Assembly (NCBI RefSeq): GCF_010729305.1
Contig: NZ_AP022574.1
Span: forward strand, 4,526,001-4,590,000
Source of the DNA: Mycolicibacterium psychrotolerans
Lineage (GTDB): Bacteria > Actinomycetota > Actinomycetes > Mycobacteriales > Mycobacteriaceae
DNA length: 64,000 bases
Direction: 5' to 3'
In this document: positions 8,243 through 17,575 of the stretch, piece after piece
How positions within the stretch are numbered: the stretch's first letter is position 1
Layout of the letters: each line of letters opens with the position of its first letter
Position numbers and translations under genes: made by a program
Notes under the pieces: model-generated
Told to the model about the DNA's origin: nothing
The model's database searches: none
The model's input: the letters and a program-made list of their open reading frames with translations, nothing else

Positions 8243-10545
8243 CTTGACCGCAGGTCATCCAGGCCGCGCAGCAGTTGCGCAGCGACGTGGTCCCACGAAG
8301 CGCTTGCGGTAAGCGCTTGATTTCCCGTATTGCCCAGCTGCGCAGCCAATTCCGCGTCGGTAAGAAGTCGGATCACGGCGCCGGCGAGTCCATCGGCATC
8401 GTCGGGCGCGACGAGGATTCCGGACTGTCCGTCTCGGACGACGTTGGGGATGTCGCCGACGTGCGTCGCGACCACGGGTCGCGAAAAGGTAAGTGCCAGA
8501 TGCGCGACACCGGACTGGCTGCTGCGCTTGTACGGCAACACCACGCAACGTGCGCGGGAGAAGTACGACGCAACGTCGGCGACGGGAACGTAACCGGCGC
8601 GCAGCGTCACGCCCGCGAGATCGTCCACGCGCGTGCGCAGAGCGGCTTCGTCCACATCTGCGCTCACCGCTCCGGCAATCACCAGTTCGGCATCCGGGAC
8701 CTGCGCTCGTACCTTCGGCCAGGCGTCACACAACGTGTCGAAGCCCTTGTACTTGGTGATCGTCCCGAACGACAATGCGACCGGCCCGGTGGTATCGGCC
8801 GCGACGATGGTCTCCGAGCAGAAGATGCTTTCGTCGCCGTGCGGAATGACGTGAACCGGTGCGGCGATCGGCCAAGTCTCGGTCAGGGCCTTCTTGGCCT
8901 GCTCGCCGAGGACGAAGGCTACGTCCAGATCTGCGTGGGCCGTCGCAAGCCCCCGGCTTGTCGCGCTCGAGTTCTTGTAGAACTCCGGCTGACCCGGTTG
9001 CTCGACGAGAGGCCGAGGTTCGTGAGCCACGAGCGCCAGGATTGCGTTCGGTAACACCCGACGCACGAGGTGAACTGCCCAACCGTCCAACGCGAAACGC
9101 CACTCCGACCACATGACCACATCGGGACGAGCGCGGACCAAGTGGACTACCAGCACCATCCACGCGGCGACGAGGCGTCCGGCGCGAAGGCCCCGACGTG
9201 CTCGACGCCACAATCTGTGGGTGTCCGAACCGGCAGCCGGATGCCACGTCGGAAGGAGGCTGCGCACCCGGCACCCCTTTTCGCGCGACGACAGCTCCGG
9301 CGCGGGTCCAGTGATCAATTCGACGTCGCTCCCGGAACGGGCCAACGCCTCTCCCAGCTGCAGAGAGAACTGGAACAACCCACCCGACGGTGGGAACTCC
9401 ACCATTGCGATGCGTCGCGGAGTCATCGTGCGCCCGTAGAGCGCGCGGAGATTCTCGATCCAGATGTCGGAGCTGAAACGAGTGTGGTACCGCTCTCGCG
9501 CCGCTTGGCGCATAGCATCCGCAACTGCCGAACGGTCTCGGATCGTCGCCGCCATCTCGACGATCGCGCCGGAGAGCGCCGCGGGATGACCGGCTTCGAC
9601 GAGTTGCCCGCACTGTGGCGCCACGATCTCCGCAATGCCGCCGACCCGCGTCGCGACGATCGGACGACCGTAGGCCAACGCGGAGATCAGCGCCGTCGGC
9701 AGCGCATCCTCCAACGAGGGTTGCACCACGAAGTCGGCGGCGGCCAAGAGGTCAAGGCTATCACGACGGAAACCCAATACACGGCAGCGTCTTTGGAGTT
9801 CGGGATCCGACGCGACCATCGAGTCAATGCGGTTGAGCAACGGACCGTCGCCTGCCATCGCGACGACCACAGAGGTGTCGCCGGGCAGTCGGCGCATCGC
9901 CTCGACAAGGTCGGCGTGACCTTTCTCGGGACGCATGAGGCTCAAGCAGAGACCCAACACCGTGTCGTCGGCAACCCCGAGCTCGGCGCGCACCGTTGCC
10001 CTGTCACGCGTCGGTTCCGGCGCCGAGACCCCGTTCGGCAGCAGCGTCACCGGGGCGTCTGGCCCGGCGTATCCGCTGTACCATTCCCGCTGCGCGTTGG
10101 AGACAGCGATGACGGTGCTCGACAGCCACCGGCGCGCCAACACGGCCGCTCTGACCCGCAGCCGTTGCAGCGCGGAAGCCGGGATGTCGATGACATGAAG
10201 GGTCGACACCGATGGCACTCCGGCGAGCCGTGCCGCCACACCACCGATCACATCGGCGTGCTTCAGATGAGTGTGGACAATATCGACCCGCTCGGCCCGG
10301 AAGAGTCTGGCCAGCGTGAGCGCCGGCACGGGATTGTATCGCGCTGAATGCATTTCGTAGACAATCGCACCGAGTTCCCTCAATCGCGGGACCACGCTGC
10401 GGTGCCCGCCGGCGCCAGACTCCGGCTCGGACAACCCGATCACGATCAGGCGGATGCCGGCTGACGGCGCCACACGGGCGAGTTCGACGAGGACCGCCTC
10501 CGCCCCCCCGGCACCCAGCGAATGGATGACGTGCGCCACGGTCAT
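8239..10545 (-). CDS. Tandem two-domain GT4-type glycosyltransferase
   Basis: 768 aa from the ATG at 10545, 17 bases after the upstream GT stop; the frame extends further upstream but that part overlaps the neighbour. Domain 1 (residues 1-373) is a GT-B enzyme: HSLGAGGAEAVLVELA at the N-terminus, VDIVHTHLKHADV, VTLLPNGV, LMRPEKGHADLVEA. Its EX7E-like motif reads SLEDALPTALISALA, with the second acidic residue replaced by Ser. Domain 2 (from Met 374, MTPRRIAMVEFPPSGG) is a second GT-B module ending with LSFGTITKYKGFD and LPYKRSSQSGVAHLAL. There is no stop between them. Two sequential sugar additions by one protein is the simple reading; reinitiation at Met 374 (9426) would give two proteins. 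Confidence 0.8.
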   Translation of the reverse strand: MTVAHVIHSLGAGGAEAVLVELARVAPSAGIRLIVIGLSEPESGAGGHRSVVPRLRELGAIVYEMHSARYNPVPALTLARLFRAERVDIVHTHLKHADVIGGVAARLAGVPSVSTLHVIDIPASALQRLRVRAAVLARRWLSSTVIAVSNAQREWYSGYAGPDAPVTLLPNGVSAPEPTRDRATVRAELGVADDTVLGLCLSLMRPEKGHADLVEAMRRLPGDTSVVVAMAGDGPLLNRIDSMVASDPELQRRCRVLGFRRDSLDLLAAADFVVQPSLEDALPTALISALAYGRPIVATRVGGIAEIVAPQCGQLVEAGHPAALSGAIVEMAATIRDRSAVADAMRQAARERYHTRFSSDIWIENLRALYGRTMTPRRIAMVEFPPSGGLFQFSLQLGEALARSGSDVELITGPAPELSSREKGCRVRSLLPTWHPAAGSDTHRLWRRARRGLRAGRLVAAWMVLVVHLVRARPDVVMWSEWRFALDGWAVHLVRRVLPNAILALVAHEPRPLVEQPGQPEFYKNSSATSRGLATAHADLDVAFVLGEQAKKALTETWPIAAPVHVIPHGDESIFCSETIVAADTTGPVALSFGTITKYKGFDTLCDAWPKVRAQVPDAELVIAGAVSADVDEAALRTRVDDLAGVTLRAGYVPVADVASYFSRARCVVLPYKRSSQSGVAHLALTFSRPVVATHVGDIPNVVRDGQSGILVAPDDADGLAGAVIRLLTDAELAAQLGNTGNQALTASASWDHVAAQLLRGLDDLRSS

Positions 10546-10562
10546 GCGGGGTTCGCGAAGCG

Positions 10563-11729
10563 TCACGTGCAACTGGCGGCGGGCTCGTCCACGACGCCGA
10601 GCGCAGACTCGTACAGTTTGCGAAGATTGGTCGCGGCGGCCAATACGGAGAAGTTCTGCTGCGCCCGCACAACGGCGGCGGCCCCCAATCTTGAAGCCAG
10701 CGACGGGTGCTCGATCAGGTGACATACCGCGTCGACCAACGCCACATGGTCACCGGGCGCGACGAGTAGGCCTGTTTCTCCGGCCGCCACGAGTTCCGGG
10801 ATGCCGCCTGCGGTCGTCGTCACGATCGGCCGGCCGCATGCCGACGCTTCGATAAGGGTCGTTGGAAAGTTCTCACCCGGCAGTGCCGGCGCCAGGATGA
10901 TGTCAGCTGCCCGGTAGACCGCCGGCATATCGGTCCGTGAACCGGCGAAGATGACGGCATCACCGAGACCGGCAGCATCCACCTGGCGGCGGTACTCGGC
11001 CGCCGGCTCACCGTCGCCGACCAACGCCAGTTTCGCGTCGGGGAACTTCTCCCGTACGGCCGGCCAAGCTCTGATCGCGATCGCAATGCCCTTGCAATCG
11101 CGGAAGACGCCAGGGACGACGACGAGCGGACCAGTGCTCGCGCCAAGTTCCTCGCGCACCCGCGGGTCCGCTGGACCCGGTGTGAACTGGGTCAAGTCGA
11201 CCCCATTGTGGATGACTTCCCAATTCGGCGGCGGCTCTGAATGGCCATACATGTGCTGGAAGGCCGCCCGTGACGCGGCCGAGACGAATATCGCCCGGTC
11301 CGATCGGGTCGCCGCGAGGACGGCCAGTCGTTCCCTCTTGGCTTCCCGACCCGTCAAGGGTTCAGCGATCGTGTGGAACGTGCACACCAGTGGGCGGCGT
11401 GTGAGTTTGGCCGCGGGAAGCGCCAGCGTGACAGCCGTCTCCAGATGCGCGTGGACGATGTCGCAGCGGGAGCGCCGAATCTCCTGCACGATCTGGAAAA
11501 TGGCGGTGGGGTCGAGCAGACGGCGAACGTTCAGATTGCGGGGTCGAACGCCGGCCTGCTCCAGCAATCTGATGGTTTCGCGCGCGTTGGCAGACTCCGG
11601 CAACAGGCTGACAATGTCCATGGAGATGTCGACCTGCGGAGCCACGCCGGCGAGCTGAGCCAGCAGAATCTCGGCTCCCCCGAACCGGTATCCGTCGATC
11701 AGTGACAACACCCGCAACGTCTTACTCAA
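10563..11729 (-). CDS. GT4-family glycosyltransferase
   Basis: 388 aa, full length for the family. The N-terminal GGAEILLAQLA motif, CDIVHAHLETA, WEVIHNGVDLTQF and the intact EX7E motif in PGENFPTTLIEASACGRPIV followed by TTAGGIPELV identify a retaining GT-B enzyme using a nucleotide sugar in the cytoplasm. Likely role: addition of one sugar to the lipid-linked repeat unit. It is the first gene of a two-gene group with the tandem GT. The 830 bases upstream have no gene, so its promoter should lie there. Confidence 0.88.
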   Translation of the reverse strand: MSKTLRVLSLIDGYRFGGAEILLAQLAGVAPQVDISMDIVSLLPESANARETIRLLEQAGVRPRNLNVRRLLDPTAIFQIVQEIRRSRCDIVHAHLETAVTLALPAAKLTRRPLVCTFHTIAEPLTGREAKRERLAVLAATRSDRAIFVSAASRAAFQHMYGHSEPPPNWEVIHNGVDLTQFTPGPADPRVREELGASTGPLVVVPGVFRDCKGIAIAIRAWPAVREKFPDAKLALVGDGEPAAEYRRQVDAAGLGDAVIFAGSRTDMPAVYRAADIILAPALPGENFPTTLIEASACGRPIVTTTAGGIPELVAAGETGLLVAPGDHVALVDAVCHLIEHPSLASRLGAAAVVRAQQNFSVLAAATNLRKLYESALGVVDEPAASCT

Positions 11730-12559
11730 CGGAGCACCCCCTCGGCTTCGAAACCTGCGTCAGGGATGGGGCGGCACTGAAACGTCGACGCCTGACTCTT
11801 TGCCACTGCTGGGCTCGATCGGCCCGGACAGCACGACAGAAAACGTTCAGCGAGATCGGCGACGCTCCCCCCTCGGCCGGACGAAAGTGCATCACAGGCA
11901 AACCCCCCGAAAGCTCATAACGCGGCCTGCGAACCCGAGGCCGTCCGCGATTGCTCAACTAAGGCAAAACACTACGTTGAGTAATCTCATTTTGCCATCC
12001 TGACGGTCTGAGTCGAAGCAACACAAGCCAGTTGGTGGTGACCGTGCAGCATTTCCGTCTGCCAGCGACAACCGTCGTCCGCGGTTTCGGTTACGGTCAG
12101 GTCATCCAAAGCGTGACATCGCTCGCGTCACTGCGGCGGCATATCAGCCGTTCAAGATCTTTATGTCAGATGGAAGAATTGGGCGGAGTCAGATGAGTGG
12201 ACCCACAAGCGGAGTACGACGGGATGGGTCCGCGGTTCGACCAGAGGCGGCTGCAGCGAGCACCCGCCTCCTGCCGATCCTCGACGGAGGCGATGCCGAG
12301 CGACGCCGCATCCTTGCTGTCCGGCGGGTCACCCGGATACGAGTGAACGCTGCCGACAGATCATTTCTCACGTTCGCGCGGCAGGCTCGACCTACTTCAG
12401 CAACCAGTCATGCTTCGCACATACGTTGACGAATGACAGTCCGGACTGCCCGCGTCTGACACGTAGAGCGAGTGACCGGCTTTCACTGGAGACGATTGTG
12501 CGTCATTTGCTAACCTGCGAAGACAGGTGTGGCCATCAGCGGCTGGTATCACCGCCACT
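11730..12559. other. Gene-poor stretch upstream of the GT pair
   Basis: About 830 bases. The short frames here (for example 12163-12429 plus and 11722-11958 minus) have Arg-rich or low-quality translations and no recognisable family. It probably holds the promoter of the minus-strand GT pair near 11750-12000 and possibly decayed sequence continuous with the serine acetyltransferase remnant to the right. I see no mobile-element ends. Confidence 0.4.
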
Positions 12560-13020
12560 CGCGTTTGGAGGCTCCATGGACCCCTGGCTCGCATTGAAAG
12601 CCGACACTTGACGCGAGTACGGGAGCTTCTCGATGGGCTCCCTGGTGACGGGAATCGTCACTCAGAGAAACTATCGCGCCCTCGTCGCACTGAGGTTGTG
12701 TCAGAATTCTGCTCGGCCTCAGCGCGCTCTACGATTCGGGTTGCCGTTTCCACGAATTGCCCACCGCCTGGCTTCCAACTCGGCCGCAGTCGATCTGCCC
12801 TGGCGCACCGAAATTGCTGGGGGCCTTGCAATTCCCACGGATGGGGACTTGTCGTCAACCCTGGGGCGCGGATCGGGAGGAATGTGACCCTCTACCACGG
12901 GGTCACTCTCGGGCGGCGCGATCGCATCGACCGGAAGACGTCCCACCCTATTCGGTCGTCTCCAGAAATCCGGGTGCGATCGTAGGGAGAGACTGCAAGC
13001 CCGACGTCATGAATCCCGGT
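12560..13020 (+). pseudogene. Frameshifted serine acetyltransferase-like (left-handed beta-helix) remnant
   Basis: Three frames join into one recognisable protein. Frame 1 (12633 to about 12836) gives IAHRLASNSAAVDLPWRTEIAGGLAI. A one-base loss near 12836 shifts to a frame giving HGWGLVVNPGARIGRNVTLYHGVTLGRRDRI, the hexapeptide-repeat core. After a deletion of about 30 codons a third frame gives EDVPPYSVVSRNPGAIVG and then VMNP. This is the pattern of serine acetyltransferase-like O-acetyltransferases found in exopolysaccharide loci. It lies between the two minus-strand GT groups and on the other strand. It is inactive as read. Confidence 0.75.
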
Positions 13021-13034
13021 GATCTGACCACCGA

Positions 13035-14564
13035 TCAGGCGATGTGTTGCGGCACCTTGAGCTCCCAAAGCCGCAACTGTGTGAAGAAGTACCGATTGCC
13101 ACCCCGCTTCTCTGCCATCAACACCGCATCATCGCGGCGGACGACCAGCCCGCCGGTGTCGATCAATACCGGCGCGTCGGCAGCCCGCGTGTTCGTGATG
13201 AAATAGCGGATTCCACGTTCCCTCAGATACCCATCGAGTTCACCTGCCACGAGTCTCTTGGCGTAGGAATGGGAATTCACCAAGCCGTCCCCGTTGACGA
13301 TCTGACGGTTGGACGACCAGCCGACGTACCCGCTGCCGTCGACCATGAAGATCGGCGCACCCTCGGGCACATACTCATCCAGCGAGTCGACGAACGCGCG
13401 TACGTCACGCGCTTCGTCGTGCTGTTGGACACCGAGGAGACCCAGCATTGCGGTTGGCAGGATCATCACTGCTGCAACCATGGCGAGTAACGGCCGTCGC
13501 CAGCGGATCGAAAGCGTGGAGACCCCAGCGAGCACCGTATAACCGAAGACGCCATAGGCGAGCGTGAAGTACCAGGGGCGCAGGGTGTTGAAAAGCGCAT
13601 GCCCGAGCGTGAAGGCCAATACCCCGACCCACAGCGCTACCAACTCTTTGCGCGCGCGCAGTGCCGGAGAGATCAGCCATAACAAGACGCCCATGAAAGC
13701 CAGGAGGAGAAAGACGGCGAAGTTCGGACCGATCGGTATCGGCAGGCCGGCCGACCCTGCGCCCCACTGGATGTTGGTGAGAAGTTGTCCGAGTGGCCCC
13801 TCGCTGCTGGACGCCTTCAGCTCGCTGGAGACTGTGAAGAAGGATCCGTGCACTACTCGCAGATAGGTGAAATGAAAGGCCACCCCAGCCATGAGGGCCG
13901 CTGTCATCGCCGTCGCCACCCGCCTGCGGCCACTCAGGGCCGCCACACCGACGAGGAACAGGCCCACCACCGTAGCGTCGATTCGGCTGAACGGTAGCAA
14001 CGCCAGGGCCATGAGCATGGCTGGTCGCGCTCGATCGACGGATCGCTCGAGTTCGCGCAGAGCGACGACGCAAAGCAGCAGTGCCAGATGGCCTTCCATA
14101 AGGAGGCTGCAACTCAACAGCAGAAAGAACAATGCGAATGCCGCAACCCGTCGCAATGAGAGCATCCGGACGGTCACGAGGATCAGGTAGAGGTTGACTG
14201 CGATGTAGACGACGAGATGGACCGACTTGACGTCCGTGAAGGACATCAAGCGCGAACTCGCACCCGCCAGAATCAGGGCCCACAGCTGATGGTAGCCATC
14301 GGTGGAATTGATCAGGTCGAATGACGAACTACCATGTGCAGCAATGTTGTACGAGATTTGAGCGTAGAAGAATCCGTCGTCACGAATCAGCCCCCCGGGG
14401 AACTGGATCGCCCACGGGTAGATCACCACAGCGGCCGCCAACGCGAGCGCCGCGTCGAAGATCGCGGATCGCATCGACCTTGCGGAGAAAATGCTGGTCT
14501 TGGGCGAGGCCGTCCGCGACGGGATCAACACAAGCTGTGACTGTTGTGGCTCGTTCACGTCCAT
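13035..14564 (-). CDS. Polytopic GT-C-like membrane glycosyltransferase candidate
   Basis: 509 aa. After a cytoplasmic tail, helix 1 (AALALAAAVVIYPWAI) leads to a loop with an Asp pair (GGLIRDDGFFYAQISYNI) and STDGYHQLWALIL, the arrangement seen in GT-C enzymes using polyprenyl-phosphate sugars. About ten further hydrophobic segments follow, then a soluble C-terminal region from about residue 390. Likely role: addition of a side-branch or terminal sugar to the glycan at the outer membrane face. It begins 30 bases after the secreted protein gene at the tail of the polymerase operon. No motif identifies the sugar. Confidence 0.65.
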   Translation of the reverse strand: MDVNEPQQSQLVLIPSRTASPKTSIFSARSMRSAIFDAALALAAAVVIYPWAIQFPGGLIRDDGFFYAQISYNIAAHGSSSFDLINSTDGYHQLWALILAGASSRLMSFTDVKSVHLVVYIAVNLYLILVTVRMLSLRRVAAFALFFLLLSCSLLMEGHLALLLCVVALRELERSVDRARPAMLMALALLPFSRIDATVVGLFLVGVAALSGRRRVATAMTAALMAGVAFHFTYLRVVHGSFFTVSSELKASSSEGPLGQLLTNIQWGAGSAGLPIPIGPNFAVFLLLAFMGVLLWLISPALRARKELVALWVGVLAFTLGHALFNTLRPWYFTLAYGVFGYTVLAGVSTLSIRWRRPLLAMVAAVMILPTAMLGLLGVQQHDEARDVRAFVDSLDEYVPEGAPIFMVDGSGYVGWSSNRQIVNGDGLVNSHSYAKRLVAGELDGYLRERGIRYFITNTRAADAPVLIDTGGLVVRRDDAVLMAEKRGGNRYFFTQLRLWELKVPQHIA

Positions 14565-14594
14565 GGACGTCCCCCCGCCAGTTGGCTCAAGACA

Positions 14595-15572
14595 TCACGC
14601 CAATACCTGTAACCGGTCCCACGGGACGCCGGGAAGATCGTCGTAATCCCATCGGAGACCGGCTTGCTGGTAGACGGCTCCGATCGATCCACTGGGTGCG
14701 GTTGTGTCCAGCTCGAAACCCATCGACAACGGTGAACCACTGCGATCCACCACGAAGGCGCCATATAGCTGCATCGCCCGGGCAACCGTACGCACTGCCG
14801 GCGCCAGAGTCAGTGCATCGAGGTCGACGCCGGGGTCCAGCCGTATTCGGGTGCCCTCAGGGACGCAGTCCGAACGGGACGAGCGCCCGTCCGTCGAGAT
14901 GGCGGGCGGCCGGAAGGTACCCGCACAAGCGTCGGACGTCGCCACCGCCAGAGCGTGTGGGATCTCGCCGTTCGCGATCTCTTCTATCCGGACCACGCCG
15001 GCCAACCGCGATGCGCCTGATGCGGTGGCGCCCCGATCCCAGCCGGAGCCGTCGATGTTCGTCACGGCGCCCCAACTGGTCGACCATTGGTCACCGTTGT
15101 CGTGGGCCTGCCAGAACTCGAATGCTTGCCGGGTCCTCTCGTCGAGCACCACCATGGCTCCGTCTGATCCCCGATGGGGGCGGGCGCCGACCGGGATGGG
15201 CACGTCGACCCCATCGAACGGGCACCGCCCCCATGACATGGTGCAAGACACCTTGTGTCTAGGAGTGTCGGGCGTGACTTGATAGACGGGAAGTGCGAAG
15301 TCGATCAAACCCGCGTTGACGCCTCCCCCGCGCGAGATCCGTGCGATCATCGCCTCGCTGTTGGGGTCCAGCGCAGCGTTCGCAAGAATCGTCGTCCGAA
15401 ACGGGCTGCCAGGCGCCAACAGCGGCGACGCGGTCGCGACAGAGCTCTGGCACGCACTCCCTGTGATGCCGACCAATGCGACGACCGTCCCGAGCAGGAC
15501 ACGCACGCCGCGGGTCCGTCTGGTGACTGCTCCAATCCGGTCGACCTGATGGGGTACAGCGCATTTCGTCAT
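14595..15572 (-). CDS. Secreted or lipid-anchored protein with an unassigned C-terminal domain
   Basis: 325 aa from an ATG that overlaps the polymerase stop in an ATGA junction at 15569-15572. Residues about 24-42 form a signal peptide (VLLGTVVALVGITGSAC); the Cys could be lipidated, though the lipobox is imperfect. The rest is one domain shared with the large secreted protein at 23032-25332: VPIPVGA, SDGAMVVLD, FEFWQA, WSTSWGAV, TASGASRLAGVV, IPHALAVATS, PEGTRIRLDPGVDLDAL, YGAFVVD and WDYDDLPGVPWDRLQVL. I recall similar secreted proteins in actinobacteria but no named function. Its place after Wzy and Wzz suggests it acts on, anchors or exports the finished polysaccharide; that is inference. 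Confidence 0.75.
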   Translation of the reverse strand: MTKCAVPHQVDRIGAVTRRTRGVRVLLGTVVALVGITGSACQSSVATASPLLAPGSPFRTTILANAALDPNSEAMIARISRGGGVNAGLIDFALPVYQVTPDTPRHKVSCTMSWGRCPFDGVDVPIPVGARPHRGSDGAMVVLDERTRQAFEFWQAHDNGDQWSTSWGAVTNIDGSGWDRGATASGASRLAGVVRIEEIANGEIPHALAVATSDACAGTFRPPAISTDGRSSRSDCVPEGTRIRLDPGVDLDALTLAPAVRTVARAMQLYGAFVVDRSGSPLSMGFELDTTAPSGSIGAVYQQAGLRWDYDDLPGVPWDRLQVLA

Positions 15573-17575
15573 GTGGTTCCCACCGCTTCCCATACATCTT
15601 CTTCATGCAGCTCGTGAGGTGACGCCGATCTGGACCGGAGGATCGATGCGTGGATGGCCAGCGCAACCAGTGTCCCAACAAGCACTGCCAGCGCCACCGA
15701 TGCGGCAGACCGCGTGGTGTCCGAATGAACCTCGACCGATCCGAGGCGAGTCGGGAAGTACCACGCGTCTGCGCCGGACGTCACGAGATTGCGTTCTACC
15801 GCAACGAGTGCGGCATCGAGACGGGCACGCGCGGAGGCCCCTGAGGTGGCTTCGGCGCTGATCTCGATCACACCCCGGACCGGATCAGCAGTCGCGCTGA
15901 ACCCGTTGTCGTCACCATTCATCAGAGCTGCGTAGGTGGGTACGAACACCTTTCGGCTCCTGACATTGAGCGCGTAGTCATAGGTCCACCCGTCCGCTCG
16001 CTCCGTCGGCATGAGGGTGACCGTCTGCGACGCGGAGTAGGTCTGGGTGCCCGAGACCGCCAGCACAACGAAGGCAACGGCCGAGCCTGCTATGACGCTG
16101 AACGCTGTCGGTATGGTGTACCGACTCAGCTGAAACACGGAGCGCACCTCTTGAGTTCGTGAGGCCCCTAGCGCTCCGGCGAGCGCGAGAACCACCGCGA
16201 ATGTCCGGAAGCTCGCCATGTGCAGGAATACGCTGGCGACAGACCATCCGACCAATCCGGCGAGCACCCCGGCAGACAACGAACGAGCAGATTCTGCTGT
16301 GCCGCTGGATATTCGAGACAAGTGCAGCGCAAGGACCACGATGAATCCGCCGACGAAGACAGCCCAGCCTGCGAGCCCGACGATTCCGCCCTGCGCGGCC
16401 AGCTCTGCGTACAGATTGTGAGGAGCATCGGCCGGGGTCAGCACCGCGGTCGGAACCATACCGACGTAGTGGGGAAGCTCAGGGAGATACATCTGTGGTC
16501 CGACACCGACTATCGGCTCGTCGCGGAACATTGCCCAGGCACTTTGCTGAGCAGCCATTCTGCCGAGTACGGAAGGGTCAACCGCGTAGCTGGGCCCCGA
16601 AGCCGAAGTCGCGAGCGCGAACAGCCTGTTCCCGATTCCGGGCATCAGCGATACCAACCCCACCAGCGGTAGGCATTTCGCCCCCTGACGCCTGGCGGCC
16701 GGGCCACTGGCCAGCACCCAGACGAACAGCACCACGACGGTGGCGATGATCGTACCTCGCGACTGGGTCAGGTAGACGCCGGCCAGCAGGGCGCCAAACG
16801 CACCCAACCAGCCCCATCCCGCCCGACGTCGGCCTGACCTTAACGCGCGCAACGCAAGCGCCCCGGCCAACGGCACACCCAAGATCAGACTGCGCCCCCA
16901 GAAGTTCGAATCGAACCCCGGCCCGCCGTATCTGAGGGTGGTGACCATCTCACCGTCAGCAGTGGTGGGAGTCGCGAATCCGCCGAAAGTCTGTGTGCCT
17001 GCGAACAACACTTGATTCACAAGACACAGCAGGGATATTGCCGCAAGGGGTATCACAAGGGCTGCGGCCACCGCCCACCAGCGGCGGGTGATCTGCGTGA
17101 GGAGCAGTATCACCATCAAGAACAGCCCGTCGGCAATGTAGTCCTTCATCATTCCCATTGAGACAGAACGGTTCTGACTGGTGAATGCGGTCAACAGCTG
17201 CGTCAGCAGATAGCAGCCAAGCAAGCCGACACACAGAAGCGTCCCTCGATTCAGGCGCTCACGCATCTCGGGATCACGCAAGGCGATGCACAGAGCTATC
17301 GTTGCTGCCAGGAGTGACAGTTGGAACAGCGGCAGGGCCTTGTGCTGCGCGATCACACCCGCCACGCCCGAAACCTCCACCACCACAACGGCGATGAGCA
17401 TGTGCGCCGGTCTTCGGATCAGATACCACAAGCCCGCCACCGCGAGAACCGCACCGACTCCCGCGACCACTGGCATCTTCCCGAGAACGACCGGGCCGAT
17501 CGCAACCGCCGCCCCACCGACAAGCGAAACCATGGCCATGTCGGATGCGCTGAAGAGCGACCGCGCCACGGTCAT
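15569..17575 (-). CDS. Wzy/O-antigen-ligase-type polymerase fused to a Wzz-like C-terminal domain
   Basis: 668 aa. Residues 1-475 are a polytopic protein of the O-antigen ligase/polymerase superfamily: about ten helices, a large extracytoplasmic loop (about 310-395) containing AAQQSAWAMFRDEPIVGVGP and the characteristic PHNLYAELAAQGGIVGL. Residues about 485-645 are a second module: a helix (AFSVIAGSAVAFVVLAV), about 110 extracytoplasmic residues (YSASQTVTLMP through LGSVEVHSD), and a closing helix (VALAVLVGTLVALAI), the layout of Wzz chain-length regulators. Known systems usually keep these as separate proteins. It overlaps the separate Wzz-like gene by ATGA. It should polymerise lipid-linked repeat units outside the membrane and measure their length. 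Confidence 0.82.
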   Translation of the reverse strand: MTVARSLFSASDMAMVSLVGGAAVAIGPVVLGKMPVVAGVGAVLAVAGLWYLIRRPAHMLIAVVVVEVSGVAGVIAQHKALPLFQLSLLAATIALCIALRDPEMRERLNRGTLLCVGLLGCYLLTQLLTAFTSQNRSVSMGMMKDYIADGLFLMVILLLTQITRRWWAVAAALVIPLAAISLLCLVNQVLFAGTQTFGGFATPTTADGEMVTTLRYGGPGFDSNFWGRSLILGVPLAGALALRALRSGRRRAGWGWLGAFGALLAGVYLTQSRGTIIATVVVLFVWVLASGPAARRQGAKCLPLVGLVSLMPGIGNRLFALATSASGPSYAVDPSVLGRMAAQQSAWAMFRDEPIVGVGPQMYLPELPHYVGMVPTAVLTPADAPHNLYAELAAQGGIVGLAGWAVFVGGFIVVLALHLSRISSGTAESARSLSAGVLAGLVGWSVASVFLHMASFRTFAVVLALAGALGASRTQEVRSVFQLSRYTIPTAFSVIAGSAVAFVVLAVSGTQTYSASQTVTLMPTERADGWTYDYALNVRSRKVFVPTYAALMNGDDNGFSATADPVRGVIEISAEATSGASARARLDAALVAVERNLVTSGADAWYFPTRLGSVEVHSDTTRSAASVALAVLVGTLVALAIHASILRSRSASPHELHEEDVWEAVGTT

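Noticed and set aside
12163..12429. 88-codon plus-strand frame upstream of the acetyltransferase remnant
   Set aside because: Low-complexity Arg/Ala/Ser translation with no start context.
16895..16925. GTTCGAATC-like stretch suggesting a tRNA T-loop
   Set aside because: It lies inside the polymerase coding frame and no cloverleaf can be folded around it.
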